64,000 nt of DNA from Butyriboletus loyo (lineage: Eukaryota; Basidiomycota; Agaricomycetes; Boletales; Boletaceae). The notes beneath the pieces are model-generated. The model did not search any database. It was not told where the DNA came from and worked only from the letters and a program-made list of their open reading frames with translations. Shown in pieces: positions 22,522 to 35,368 of this stretch. The position numbers were made by a program, and so were the translations under genes. Positions within the stretch are counted from its first letter, which is position 1. Each line of letters starts with the position of its first letter. Location: assembly GCA_038093515.1 (NCBI GenBank), contig JBBPSI010000090.1, positions 31,981 through 95,980 of the forward strand. The letters are read 5' to 3'.

Positions 22522-25500
22522 CTAGTTCCACGTAGCTTGAGCGTACAGACCCAGCACCGCATCAGCCAACGTAGGCGTGTACAACGATACGTCCGCCGAT
22601 GTGTAGTTGGTTGCGTTCTGAACCCCATTCAAGATCCCCAGCACAGTGCTCTCAATAAAGCTGACAAAGACCAGATCGATAGCGGTATCGCTCGTCACGT
22701 TGGGAGGGTTGGAAGCGATGTAGCTCGGAACCGAGTAGTAGGGCAACGGGACGTGGAGCGTGTCGTCGCCAGCGCCGGGGCATCCCTGTTTGTACGACAA
22801 GAATGACAGCTCAGCGCCCACGAAACGCGCAACGGAGAAAGAAAAGATGAAAGGCTTACGTCCGTGGTGACGTATCCAAGCGTCAGATTGGTCGTGTTCG
22901 TCGTCTGTGCTACCTGACGTTTGTCCATGTCTTCCAACCATTGGCGATAACGACTCTCGACATGTCCGAGGCCCCACGCCTCCTTCTCCAGTTCGGAACG
23001 CTTAGCGTAGCTTCTGTAGTTTAATTTGGATAAAACCTGGTTCGCGACGCTGGCCATCACGTTGGGGATGTAATAGAACGAATCGGTGAATGGCGCGGCG
23101 GTGAGTTGGTCGTTCTTGGTAAAAGGTCCCTCGAAGACGTTGTATCGCAGTTCACCCGAGTTGGTGATGATGATGTTGGGAATCCCAGCACGCGTATTGT
23201 TGACGGCGAGGGCGACTGGTGCAGCTTCCGCAATGAACAATGTCAACACATTTCCACTGGACGGGTATGGGTTCCTATGGGGAGTATCATTAAGATGTAA
23301 GCAATGCAACAGTTCAATACCAAGTCAAGACATACTGATCCATGGTATAATCCTGGGGCGCAGTGCCATACAAATAAGCCAGATCGAAATCGATAGCAAG
23401 TTGTTGCAGGCCGTAGGTGATATCTTGCCCATAAGAGGTATCAAAAGTAGAGTTCGACATCGTGGTGTGATACTACAAGTCGTCCTGTCCCACGATGTTC
23501 GAGAGTGCGATACGATTTAGCAGCGTACCTCGTAGGCAACCCTATTTTGATCGAGATACCTTCGAGTGAAGGTTATGTTGTTGGTGTTTCCCTCGGCAGC
23601 TTCAAGGTCTGCGCCTACTAGGCCTCAGTAGTGCTCGTCACCATGTCACATGAAAACACACACTCATCCAGCCTGCGGAAATGAAGAGTCTGGGCTAAAC
23701 TCCACTAGAGGTAACTAACTTACCAATCGTTTCCATGTATCGACCACTCTCCAGGGCCATTGACCTTCCATCGTACTGCTGACAGTCACGAATGTGAGTA
23801 TGTCCTGCATATGTGCGGCAATCAGACACTAAGACGATCTCGTGCGACAGAGTAGCAATGCAGACCTCCGAAAATCAAAATAGGTGTGTAAGGATGCACA
23901 GCCCGGATAGCATCAAAGACAACGGGCCCTAAAAATCGAATCTTCATTGACATTGGTTCTAAGATCAGTCGAATCGTGACTTACAGTTGTCATACGATAC
24001 AGGCATGTGGCTGGTTCTACGTATCAGCGAAGATCACGATGAGAATTATAGAACACACCCAATCAGAACGAATACATCTGGTTCCTCTGCGATGGCTTCC
24101 GCAAACTTGAATGATCCGAGCATTAGAGACATCATTGCAACTACAGATTATGCGCTTACCCATTCTTCCTTCACCATATTGGCCACAGTTTGAACGGTGG
24201 TGTTGACGGAGTTGCCGGTGAAGTCATAAAGAACACCAAGGGACGTCACATTGCGACCTCTACACAATGTATTAGTTATGCAACAGGAACAATAATGTCA
24301 TGATGAATGCAAAGTGGGTTGAAAGGCCACAGTGGAACATTATTCGGGGGATGGTGAGAGAAACATGCGCACTTCCTGGTCGTGAACTTCACATAGCGAT
24401 CTGTCATCCAAGTTGCGCAAAAGCGTTAGTCAGCGAGGTGCCTCGGAACCTAAAGGACAACTCGTCCTAAGACCAAACAGAGGAAGGCATTACTCACTAC
24501 CAACCGGCACACTCACAGCCTCGCCATCAGAATCGAACACCGTGATGTTGACATTGGAAGACAAGTAGCGGCCATTCAGGTTAGGAACGAAATTGGTGTA
24601 CCTATCGAGTTCAGAGCAGTAAACGGGGCCATTGAATTGATCATCAAAATTTATCAACGTATGGGCACCGAGTTTACGTCAAAGGGGGTCACCCGAGTAT
24701 GCGTCGTCGAAATGTCGAGGAGTTCAAGAACAGGTTGGAGTAGTGCGATCGAAGTGAATACCATGATCGTCAGGGTCGATATAATGGACAATGATGCACG
24801 GCGATGCAATAGGGATCGCAAGCATGTCGTAAGGTATGATCATCCATCCATGCAATGATGATGAGGTAGAGGCGCCAGCCAGTTGGCATTGATGACATGA
24901 GGGGAGAAAACAGACATCGTCAGTGTAATGATGTAGAGCGTGTTTGAGTGCGCGTACATGTCATACGTGTCGGCATAGACATATAATTCGTGGCTATTGG
25001 GAAATAAGCATCGGACAACTAGCACCACGGGAGCCATGTTGGACCCACTTTCCAATACACATCAAATCATACGGAAGTCGCTCAAGAAACTTGTTCGACT
25101 GTTTTCGCGCATATAATCAGCATAGATATCTAAATCCGGAAGATAGGGTGTACCTCGTGAGCATCCACGCCGCCCGGAGGATAGCCGTCCGAAAGGCCAG
25201 TGCCTGCGACACACAAGTGTGAGCGTTGAGCCAGTAAGGAATTTCTGGATGATTACCATCATGGAGATCTCCAGAATCGACGAGGAGGAGGTCGACATCC
25301 TTTTCCTGTTCTGCTGTTAGCAGGGAGGCTCTGGAATGATTGACGACAGTAGGGAACTAACAAAGGCAATCTGTTTCATGTGCGTGACGAAGCTTGAAAA
25401 GTCGCCAAGATCACCACTGCGCAAGCCATCAGTCTCGACATGGTTGCCCAACAAGTGCAGGCTTTGCGTCTCGGGTGCCAGAGGGGAGCTCACCTGTAGT

Positions 25501-25738
25501 TGGGCTCTGGCCAGCTGGACTTCTGATGGCCGAGGAGCCACCCATGTGTGTCTGTAGTGTGGATCACGTTGAAATCACCCCACACGAGAGGACGGTATGG
25601 CGGCGTAAGCGGAAATTGCGGGTACTCGCGTTTTTCGTCGACATGGGCATGGGCATGGGCATGGCCGTCGCGGGCGTGGAGCTCGTTGTCGGCGCAGGCA
25701 ACGGCAAGGCCGACGAAGGAGAGGAGGGACAAAAGCAT
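22522..25738 (-). CDS. Metallophosphoesterase, YHR202W-like 5'-nucleotidase family
   Basis: About 17 minus-strand exons. The first ones are 25738-25494, 25416-25362, 25305-25257, 25203-25154, 25098-25049, 24993-24958, 24601-24501, 24400-24373, 24259-24160, 24105-24059, 24010-23985, 23928-23866 and 23804-23724; the last is 22785-22522. A signal peptide ([16 protein letters not shown]) is followed by a His-Ala repeat (HAHAHAH). The metal-binding motifs are complete: [24 protein letters not shown] and GGHTHIRD. The C-terminal half, with [13 protein letters not shown] and [10 protein letters not shown], is the second domain of 5'-nucleotidases. It is likely secreted or vacuolar and probably hydrolyses phosphoesters; the substrate is unknown. 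One intron (24602-24957) is 356 nt against the usual ~50. Confidence 0.88.
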
Positions 25739-27410
25739 GGTGGAGGAGCTGCGAGCATCACCACTTTGATCCCCCCTACTTAACGTTGGGGACGTGGGAG
25801 AGAGAGTCTGGGGGCTCGGTGCAATGTTATTGTTAGTTGCAGAGAGACGACTCTAATGTTTACCCTGGACGATCCATATGATCTCCTTTCCACCTGACAC
25901 GGCGAACGTGCGTTTTCATGCTCTCGTAGTTTGACTACACCTGCGTTTTTTATTTTCTCACCCCATATAATCGGTCGGCCGCCGTATTTCCACTGACATG
26001 CCACCGGAAGCTGGATACCTCTGGCGCAAGTTTCGACCAAGGCTGGGTCAGACTATCTGGCCTCAAGCTAAAGTTGAATACATATGGGCGCGCTCATTCG
26101 TCCGAACCTAGATTCCCAGCCTCCAGGTACGTGGCTGGGTTGCCTCTCAACTGAACTGTTTGTGCTGTAACGTTGACATGGCACTTTGGCCAGTCACATT
26201 AACTGAGCCGGGTCAGAAAAAAAGTTGCGCAGGGCTCGGTAGCCTTACATGCCATTGTGACGATGTTGCTAGTAGGTGCGGACTCATTTGCCTTTAATTC
26301 CGGCTCTCCCTATCCATCCGACCTGTTGACCCCGACCATTTATGTATTCCGGGATCTTGGGAAGCAACTTGTTTACTAGATTCTGTAGTGCTTTTGATGT
26401 CAGACGGTTTGTCTCGCACGCAACGTCGTGGGGGAATCATATCGGGATGCCGCTATGCTCCTTGAAACACTTTCGTGGATTTGATAATGGTAACCTCATT
26501 TCCGAAAGCAAGCCGCACGAACGCGGTGGAGATTGCGGAAATCCTTGGCTTGGCTGTGGTGGGTGACTATAAACTCAATCAAAATGGCCGGCCACTCACA
26601 ATTACTCACACTTTTTCAAAACACAATTCCCTTTTGTATTTCTTACTGATTTGATCAAGCACGCTTCAATTTTTTTTCCTTCTTACCGAAAGGTAGGTGC
26701 TGGCTGCCATAATACTGATTCCTCGATTGGCTTGCTGTGGTGATGTTCCAACTTTAGAATGGAGGACTGCCAGTGGGGATGCGTTTGTTACGTTATGGAT
26801 ATCGAGCAACAGGTATGTCGAAATGTGTAGAAGCTTACGGCGCACTACAGTATCAGACTCGGAGACGGATCGCTTTTCTGGACTTCATTTCGCATGTGGT
26901 TCCCATAATCGATCATCCCTGAACGTGATATACTGTTCCGATGAATGTAAGCAGGCAACCAGACGCATCTCAGCAACTCAACCTCCCAAACAGTTTCGGG
27001 ACGTCGAGGTCCTCGGTCACTTTCATTTTCCTGTATGTTACCCGCAGTCGATGCACCTAACGCCACGTGCTCGGAAAGCCCGAAGCTATGGTTCATAGGG
27101 TGACGTACCTTCTCCCGGCACATCCTCCCGACCCGTAAGTTGCGGAACAGCATGGCGTCGCGTGGTTGCCACGAGCAAGCTAATCTTACCAGCGGCTTCG
27201 ATGAACCCTCTAGCTGAGACTCGGTCTCAATTCACACCCTCCTCGATTCATGGTTACAAGCCCTAGATCCGGCCATCCGGTCCTTGGTAGTTTTCAAATA
27301 ATAGCATATTCTAGCGACTTATGGCAGCCAATCGCCTCAGGGATTCAATCGATATTTAGTCGAAATTGAACCACTGGGGCACTAGCCCTTCGGGTTCGCA
27401 ACGCTCCAGC
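25739..27410. other. 1.7 kb intergenic region between divergent genes
   Basis: It holds the promoters of the phosphoesterase (minus) and of the zinc-finger gene at 27411 (plus). Short open frames such as 26697-27098 and its antisense 26845-27153 lack motifs, so I call nothing here. Confidence 0.45.
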
Positions 27411-28744
27411 ATGTCTAACCCGTCTTATCACTACACCCATATGGAGGACGAGTCTGACGGATCCTCGTTCTCATTGTCAGTGAGGCAAAGTATCAAACTG
27501 TAATCGACACTGACATTCGTTCTTAATGCAGTGCCGGTACCGAATCGAATCATGGCCATGATGTACTGGAACGGACCAGTTATCTCCACCCCGACTATCA
27601 AGCGTGTCATATACCAAGCTCTTACCTTGAGCCTCGGGGAAGCGCTCTCACCCCGAATAATTGGCCTGCGGATCCGCCCATCCACACCCATAGGTCCGCA
27701 ACTGCAGCGCAGTTTGATTCATCTCCATTCTCACTCCCCCCGACCTTGCGTGCGGCCCCAATCCCGTTGTACACTAGCGGCAGTTCTCCGCCTCATTCTG
27801 GTTACAGCGCCAGCTTTTATGCCGCCCATCCCTTGATCTCAGAGTCTGATCCACACATAGTTGCTATCCCAACTCTGACCGGGCGTGCACAGTATGGTGG
27901 TGGTTTGATTGACGCTCATACATGGCATTGCGAGCCGTCGTTTGGCTTTCCCCGTGATGATTCCACGGTCGAATATCCTCGTGCCATGCCGTCACCCTTC
28001 GTCGCCATGCCGAGTGTTCCGACATCTTTTGGCGCTGGTACGTCGAGCCACATGGACCCTGTCCTTCCCTCGGGTCCAACTCTTGGGTGGTCTCCTTGCC
28101 ACCCTACCACCGCCTTTCGGTACCTACCACTATCTGATCCTGCTCTGAGTCTTAGTTCGTCCGGAAGCTTCGACTCTAAATCACATCCTTTTCCAAATCC
28201 ACCTCTTTCCATGAGCAATCATGTTCTTGCTGTTCCGCCCTCCGAAACGTTGGGCCAGATCCAACCTCGGCCATACATTACAACATCCCTTGGTCAGCTG
28301 TACACGTCAACGGTCCCACTAGAAGCCGTTGAATTCCCGTCAATCCCCGGAGCCGGAGAAGCGCTTTTCTTCCAGTGCCGCTGGGTGAACTGCGGAATTT
28401 GGATCACTTCTGAGAAGGAAGCGGTCAGGGATCACCTGGCACGTATTCATAACGTGGTGCTCAAGGGGAAATCTGGCGACTCAGCATGCTGCAAATGGCT
28501 TGGTTGCTCGTCGTCCTTGCAAAGGAACGGGCTGGTGAGACATTTTCAAACTCATCTTGGCTTGAGATGGCTATGTTCGGTGTGTAAGACGGCGTATACG
28601 CGCCAAGACAGCGTGGGTTTTCATGCCCGTAGGGAGGCTCGATGCCAACGAGCCGGTGCCATCAGCCACCCTAGCGCGGTGGCCTATAGGGCGAGGGTAA
28701 ACGGGGACTATACCGTAACTTTGAGTAAGATACTACAATCATAG
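27411..28744 (+). CDS. C2H2-type zinc-finger regulator, 425 aa
   Basis: Exon 1 (27411-27475) and exon 2 (27532-28744) join across a 56-nt intron with donor gtcagt; the apparent later donor would break the frame. The product starts MSNPSYHYTHMEDESDGSSF, continues as a ~300-residue Ser/Pro-rich region, and ends with three Cys/His modules: FQCRWVNCGIWI then DHLARIH; CCKWLGCSSSL then RHFQTH; and WLCSVCKTAY ending in a His/Cys cap. Module order and spacing match 20640-22055 and 58724-59668, so it is a paralogue. A nuclear regulatory role is inferred. Confidence 0.8.
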
Positions 28745-28854
28745 CATACATGACTTGGGCATGGATGTCATGAAAAGGTTTTTTTTAATCCGATTTCTGT
28801 CCTGTGCGGGGCAGTGACTAGCTAGTCTATGGGACCCCTGTCCCCTCTGCATCT

Positions 28855-28945
28855 CCGACCATGCAAATGCCCCGACGTGAGCCTCCACCGGTCCGCTGTT
28901 CCCGCTGGCCGTTTTAAATGCACTTGCCTTCTAATTAGCAGCGAC
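28855..28945 (-). repeat. SINE-like element, truncated copy A
   Basis: Read on the minus strand, ctaattagaaggcaagtgca followed by tttaaaac and the run to tgcat is a diverged match to the tails of the elements at about 33980-34145 and 40095-40255. The tRNA-like head found there is missing here. Confidence 0.5.
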
Positions 28946-30746
28946 TTTGTATTGCTTCAATCCGGTGATTGAGTGTGTTCCGAACGTGGCTGTAGATAGT
29001 CGGGTCGTCCCAAGACGACCACTTGTACGAGTAAGTGTGCTGGATGTTGGCGCAACCCTGAGAGGCCTCAAGGGCCGTCGCAGCTAGAGTTCTAACCCCC
29101 ACCCTCCCCCGAATTAACCCCACTTGGCTTTCAACTATTTCCCCGGTATACATATCGAGCGTGGTGATGCAATGGAAGTGAGATGTGTGGTAGTGTTCGC
29201 GTACCGACGCTTCGTTGCTGTGCGCGCCGAGTCTAACGTGACGTATCGTTGACGTGAAAGGTTTCGTCGTAATTCTGATTGGTACAGTAGAGCGTATTGT
29301 AATCTTTCCAAGAACATAGTATGAAACATTTATGGAGGAACAATTCAACGATGCGTTATAGCAGAGACACCCTAACGAGGAATGATATGGCAAGAAGTCC
29401 CTCTGCGTAACGGGTATCATCGAGGCGGTGTAATGGTACATATCACTTTGGAACGGAGACCGAAAATAACAACAGCAAAGAGGGGGGGTTATGCTTCGAC
29501 GAGTTTACTTTGTGTAAGGGGTTGGCACCGTGTAGAGAAATCCTTCAACTCGCTCGGGCTTGGGGGTGGCTGACACTGGAACCCGGGATTCACGGAGCCC
29601 TGTAGCCGCTGGAGCAGGTAGTCGCACCAGCTATACACTGACGTGCACCAACGCACGCACACGCGCACAGAGACCCTAGCACCAAACGCCTGGCCCGTGA
29701 CAATGAGGTTGTGGCTCTGCCTCGAGACCGTCAACTGAGGCCGAGCCGCGGCATCATGGAGTCTCCCGCCTGAAAGGTAAAGTTCGAAACGTGTAAACGC
29801 CATTGAAAATATCGAACGCCGCAGGATGGGGGGTATGGTGACTGAAGAATAATCTTTGCCTGCGTTTGGGGGGTGTTAATGAGGTTTTTCTTCACGAAAC
29901 GGGGTGGCTTTTGCGTTCCCCATCGTCACATTTTGTGCTTACCTACGGCGGCTCGGTGTGTGCCAGTTTCTTAGTTGGGGCGTTTCACGTTTGCCGGTGG
30001 GGGAGCAAGGGAAAACTGTCAGACTGGTGCAGTGCAGCTTGCTGAGAGGCGTACTGAGTTCTTCTCTTCCTGGGATGACAAGGTTTATATCCTAGTCTGC
30101 CACACGGTGACAGTGCCACTACCAGGTGGCATGTAATGAGCACACGTCACAGCCGCGAGAAGCATGGCGTTGGAGTAAAAGAAGGTGGTGGCCAGTGCAC
30201 GAGAAGGTGTCTAATGGGAAATCAGAGTATAGGGCTCCCGGGAGAGGGAGATCGATATCCGAGTCCAACTTGGCGCTGAGGTATCAGAACGCTTGAAGGG
30301 TCCCCGAACAGATGCTGCACGACCTCTGGAAATAGAACCTGTAGAAGGATGCGTGGATAATGAGTGGGCACCACCCTGTGCGTGCATCGTGCGAGCCATA
30401 GTCGATCAAAGCCGATTCATCACCGCAGGCACTGATGGAGTGCTTCAGAAGCTCGGTATTTCTTTATAATAGTGCCGTGCCAACAGGGTGTCACGAACGA
30501 ACTGATCAGATTTGCATGTATCGTACTGGAACTATAATACTACGGATAACATAGTGTTCAACGGATGGATGAGAATTACAACGTGATGTCAGAGTGGTAG
30601 CAAATACATAATGAACGGGTGCTAAACGAGAGCAAGAGTACATTGCAATCATAAATTATCATGCTTGATGATGAGGAAACTTGTTAGATGCCTAGAAACC
30701 ATGATAGAAAAAATTGAGTAAAATATCGACAACCACTGTCTGTAGG
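28946..30746. other. 1.8 kb region without a supported gene
   Basis: Several open frames of 60-170 codons occur on both strands (for example 28935-29441 minus), but none shows a motif or spliced extension. Confidence 0.4.
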
Positions 30747-31910
30747 CTAAACGAGCGCCTTAAACTTCCTGCGGCTGCTTAGGGGGCGCTTCAAGCCCAG
30801 ATGCACTTCTCGGATATGCCGAACGATGCTTTCACGATTCATCGGTCGCTTCCGCTTGCAGCCAACCCAATTACACTTTGTGCTGGAATCGCGAGTCATG
30901 TTTTTAATCCCGTGCATGGACAGGTGTTCTGGAAGACTTCCATAGGTAAGCACCTCCTCACATACTGGACCGCTTTCGTCTTTCCACTTGCAGTGACTGA
31001 CTGATCTCTCGAACAGCGTCGATTGTTGTTCGAAGCGGGGTTTAGCAGTGTAGAACGAACTCTGCACGGCCTGTAAAGCTTGGTTTGACAAGGTATGGGC
31101 AGTGTGAACACAGTTAACTCGCCTCGTAATAAACCGCCTGAGAGCTCTCCCCAGGGTATGATGAATTGTAGCCTCTAGCTGCAGCATCCGCAAGGTTGGA
31201 GGTAGAAGGACTTTCGACCGAAAAACAAGCTACTAGTTGGTCATAACCCCAATTCGGAGGCAAGATATACACAGAAGGGAATACATGAGGATCTGTGGTC
31301 TACCACCCAGTGATTAGTGATGAATGTAACACAAACACCATTAATCCTCCTCACCTGGAAACCCGCTTCTACGTAGGGTGAGACTTGGGGATCAAGAATG
31401 GCAGCATGCGACGCTAGCGGCAGAGTAACAGTTGACGGTGTGAAATACTCAGGAACCTCATCGCTGGTTTGTGGAATGTTGTTCGCCGCCTTTGAAGAAC
31501 ATCAACATCGAGCCCGGCGCAGGAATCAAAATGTAAGTACTTACAGGATCTTCAGCGAGCAGTAGACCCGAGTAGTACTGCGGGCTTGATGTAGTCCATG
31601 GAGCACCGTCTTGTGTCAGATTTAGGGAGGTAAATGTGAAATCGGATTCAGGAAAAACGAAGGGTCGATTTTCTAGGCCGACGGGATCCAAATTCACATG
31701 ATCGATAGGTGTCGAACAGAAACTTGCACCGGGGAAGTGGGTATCCGAATAACGCTTGTTTGGCATGTGAAGAAAGGTGTGGGATGGGTGTTGGCTAGGG
31801 CCGTCCGGAAACTGTAGTCCGTGTTGTTCTTGTACCGGAGAGGCGATCGACTGATTAACGCTGCCGTCAAATTGTTGGGCCAAAAACGTGAATGGATCAG
31901 GGGAAGTCAT
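30747..31910 (-). CDS. C2H2-type zinc-finger protein, 337 aa
   Basis: Four minus-strand exons (31910-31545, 31489-31355, 31299-31119, 31078-30747) total 338 codons with intact phase. The acceptors used are AAG, TAG and AAG. The N-terminal ~220 residues are Ser/Pro-rich and start MTSPDPFTFLAQQFDGS. The C-terminus has two modules, HCKWKDESGPVC then EHLSMHG and KCNWVGCKRKR then RHIREVHLG, followed by a basic tail. It lacks the third finger of the longer paralogues. The same two-module end occurs in 34251-35368 and its dead copy, so these three form a subgroup. The fold implies DNA binding; no target is known. Confidence 0.7.
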
Positions 31911-33727
31911 CTCAGCGACGATGTCAGCGAAGGGGGGGGATTTGAGTCACGGAAAGCTTGCAATTAAATCCTGCGCGGCCCAACCATCGGGTTGGCGGCC
32001 TGCCAGAGCTGCCAATGGCCCTACGGGCGAGCCCACCAGTCGATGCTATGACTACTAGCCAAAACACCATTGGCTACCAACCATTACCATAGCTCTGACC
32101 TCCATTAGTTCAATGGTTCGTGGGAGAAAATAGGATGAGTTCCCAGATCAACATGATAACTAACTGAGATATAGTTGTATTCGTTGGAAAAACCCTACCG
32201 CAACGAGAGTGACTTCAATATCCAATATGTCGGCTATATTTCAGAGAACGTACCTTTTCTCTCCCTTCCACTCTCATCTGCAACGAAAAGTAACCCTGCC
32301 AAGTTCGACCAAAATGGCTGCTTTTAGGACATCGAGCTCCAGTGCCACAGCAAGCACTGCATACCATTGCCTCCACGCCACAAACATCGCATAGCTGTCA
32401 GTACACGGTCGCCGTGTGCACTCAGCCAAAATTTGTAAGGAGCCTGTCGATAACTACTTGCGGTAAGAGATGAAATCAAGTGTTCTCGAGCGAATGGAGG
32501 TTTGATGAACACGAGGCAGCGGGACCTAGCAGTGTTTGTGTGCCAGCCATGTGAAAGTGGCGGATGCGCTCCGCCTTCTGCGCTTCATCCAGGATCGCCA
32601 GAGGGATCTAGTATCGGCCCAAGTCATAGGCGCGTCAACAAGTGTTCCACTCCGTCGGGTTGCGTTCGTCTCATAGTAGCTTCAAGTCCAGATAGAAGCG
32701 CGTTTCCTGCATGGAGGTTGGTCCCAGAAAGATTGGGAGAACGGATGGGCAAAAGGTGGGTGTGGGAGAGTACACTCGTTACTGCGTTTTGAAAATTCGG
32801 CAATTCTCACTGGCAACCGACATGAACTGATTTGGTCGACTTGGAGCGTTGGCGAGCTTAAAGTGTGTGAAAAGGGACCCACAAAATTCGCGGATTGTAC
32901 GCGGAGGTGTTGGAGCGGCGATACTACACTTGTCGGGCAACTCACCAAGCCTGACTAGGACTAGTCACTGACTCCTAAGTAACGTCACTGATCTGGTAAC
33001 TTCTGAGAGCAGGCTCCTTCCCACAGCCGGTTCGAACGTGAGGGGCACCCTGTTAATTTAGAAAATGCCAAGTCCCATGATTCAAACCCAGCACAACCTT
33101 ATTCCCCCTCACCAACAACAATGGAGTGAAACGTTTGTAAACAGCTTATAGCCACCTTAGCTACCCTGATAATATTCCAAAAATACATAATCCTAGTTTA
33201 TGTTTATGTAGTTTTTTTTTCGTGGCTTACGCTGTTTACAAATATTTTACTCCAGCCGCGGTGACATTGGGAATGTCGATTAAAGTTAAGTTGAGCCGCT
33301 ATACCTTGCGGCGTCTGAGCTTTGTTGAAAATCCAAGAATGTGTTTCGCATCATCTTTCTCTTTGTGATGGATCCAAGCAGTGCACGTGTCATTATGGGC
33401 AAACAGTTTTGTTTCGTCCAAGTGCGTGGCTGATTGAGGCAACCGATGATTGTATCTTATCGACAAAGTTACTATAAAGGCACAGCGTGTGTATTTTCTG
33501 ACATAAGTGTCCTTTTCTCTTTTTGCGATACTCCATCTCTAAAAGCCAGGCTGCCTGCCATGGCATTCAACTTCCACGATCAACTGCCAGGCTCGTGGAC
33601 GCCCACAAAGAGTCACTGAATGGGGCTAGTAATCATGCTCGTTGGCTGGCCCACCGGCGATGTCAGGGGAATGCGAATAGTAACCATCGGCGGTTTTACA
33701 GCGAAGGACAATGGGAGAACAGGGAAT
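31911..33727. other. Intergenic region with a MITE-like element
   Basis: There is no supported gene. The main structure is the inverted-repeat element at 33122-33254. The rest is A/T-balanced and carries only short frames. Confidence 0.4.
33122..33254. repeat. MITE-like element with ~33-bp imperfect terminal inverted repeats
   Basis: The left arm (33122-33155, tggagtgaaacgtttgtaaa then cagcttatagccac) is the near-complement of the right arm (33222-33254, gtggcttacgctgtttacaa then atattttactcca). About 66 A/T-rich bases lie between, too few for a coding region. A clear target-site duplication is not visible. It could be a DNA-transposon derivative or a foldback element. Confidence 0.6.
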
Positions 33728-33979
33728 AACGGTACGATGCTGAGAGGGAAACAACCCACGTATCTCGCCGGAGGAGATGTTGGACCAGAAAGCAAATAAA
33801 CCTTAATTCCTTGTAGTCTTTGACACCAGGTCAGGTACGTAGGATGAATCTAAGCTACCTGAGTATAACGCAGTCGATAGATAATACGATTCAAACATTC
33901 ACTATTTACGGGACCTAGGTAAGCCAGCGTGCATACATATAAGGGGGGGCAACCCGTGCCCTCACCACATTCCCGATTG

Positions 33980-34145
33980 TATGCATGACCCGACGAGGGG
34001 AGTCTGGCTCCCCTATCTGTCCCACCATTCCTGCTGGCGGTTTTAAGAGCACTGACCTTCCAATCAGCGGATGTGCCCGTAGTTCTAGGAGAGCCGAGTT
34101 GACATGTGAAGAACCAGTCCTAACCACCGCTCGGCCCACTGAAGT
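33980..34145 (-). repeat. SINE-like element, copy B
   Basis: On the minus strand the head reads gggccgagcggtggttagga, with the D-arm pattern of tRNA genes (compare GTGGTTAGGA in tRNA-Glu), then cttcac at an anticodon-like position and tgtcaactcgg at a box-B-like position. A tRNA-unrelated tail follows, with the hairpin ggggagccagactcccc. It is too degenerate to be a functional tRNA. The tail alone recurs at 28855-28945. Confidence 0.5.
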
Positions 34146-34250
34146 TGAACGATTGCCGCGAATCTCATGTAGTATTTGATACCAGGTCGTCTGAATGTGC
34201 AAGTTAGAGGAGAACAATGAAAACGAGTAACAAATCGCACCTGAATTTTG

Positions 34251-35368
34251 TTAAAGCGTACGCCTGTAACCCAGATGCACCTCCCGCACATGACGGACAA
34301 TGCTTTCGCGATTCATTGTATCATTGTCTCTTCTAAGTCGGCATCTCCACCATCTGCACGCCATGGGATCCCTGTGTGCCATGTTCCTGACACCATGAGT
34401 GGTGAGGTGCCCCGGAACACTTGCCCACGTGATCTGTTCCGCACACACAAAACCATCCTCCTTCATCCACTGGCAGGTGTGTAATACCACCTGTTTAGGT
34501 GAGACCGCTTGGACGGGCAACGAGGTTGTCCGAGTTGGGTGGTAAGGAGAGCTCGTAACGGAGCGGCCCCTCCGAGGGTTTCGATGTGGCAATCTTTCCA
34601 GGGAGGAGCGAGGAACCATGGGTTGAAACACCGAATCAGAAGGGACAGAGAAAGAACCCGGCGTCGCGCCGGAAATGCTGGGTTGAACCTGTCGATAGGT
34701 TGTTCCAGTATCGGAGTTAAATAACCAGGCTTGATCGGAAAACATCGGAGAGTCTTTGTATTGGGGCGACACTGTGCTCCTTGCTTGAAGGATGTGATTT
34801 GGGGGGGAGTAAAATGCAGGCTCAGAACCGGTCACGACCTATTCGAGCGATATGGCACTTCAGCAGGCGACACAAGCGCTAGAATAGAGGCTTTTTCTCA
34901 CAGGATATGAGTATTCTTGCAAACTGTTGTGCATCGATGAACGGCCAGGGTTTTGTGGGTTGAAAAACAGTGGGTAGTTAAAAGCTGAATGGGGATCAGC
35001 TTGGAGAGGCCAACCAGGGACTTCAAAGGAAGTGTGCGGGTTGGGATCTGGGGACGCGGCTGCGAAAGTTGCCGGATGACGTTCGTCAAGAGCGGGGTAA
35101 ATAGAAGAGGGGGTGTGAGGCAACGAGAAGTTCGGTTCAGGGTCCGGAAGAGGTCTATTGTACGCTATCAATTAAGGCAAGTAGGTATCAGCCTCATACT
35201 CACTGTAAGAGCTGCTCGGGAGAGGTCGCGAAAACTGAGTTCAGCTCAGGAAAATCCCCCCAAGGTTCATCTCGGGAACTAAAGATTATAATGAGCTGGG
35301 ATCAACGAGAGGCATCCACACCAGTCTCACCAGAAGTCACCGTCCACAATATTGAAGTCACCTATCAT
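34251..35368 (-). CDS. C2H2-type zinc-finger protein, 317 aa
   Basis: Four minus-strand exons (35368-35331, 35278-35204, 35154-34902, 34838-34251) give 318 codons without a break. The N-terminus is MIGDFNIVDGDF; the middle is Pro/Ser-rich (PLPDPEPNFSLPHTPSS). The C-terminus carries two modules, HTCQWMKEDGFVC then GHLTTHG and CRWWRCRLRRDND then RHVREVHLG, ending in a basic tail. It is closely related to 30747-31910 in its finger region. The third exon starts at an acceptor ending caatag; an earlier TAG acceptor would introduce a stop. It is the intact partner of 40378-41496. Confidence 0.72.

Noticed and set aside
27411..27531. Donor at 27480 (gtgagg) for the zinc-finger gene
   Set aside because: It looks strong but breaks the frame into exon 2; the donor at 27476 keeps phase.
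33980..34145. Functional tRNA gene
   Set aside because: Stems are mismatched and the T-arm is degenerate; it fits a tRNA-derived repeat better.
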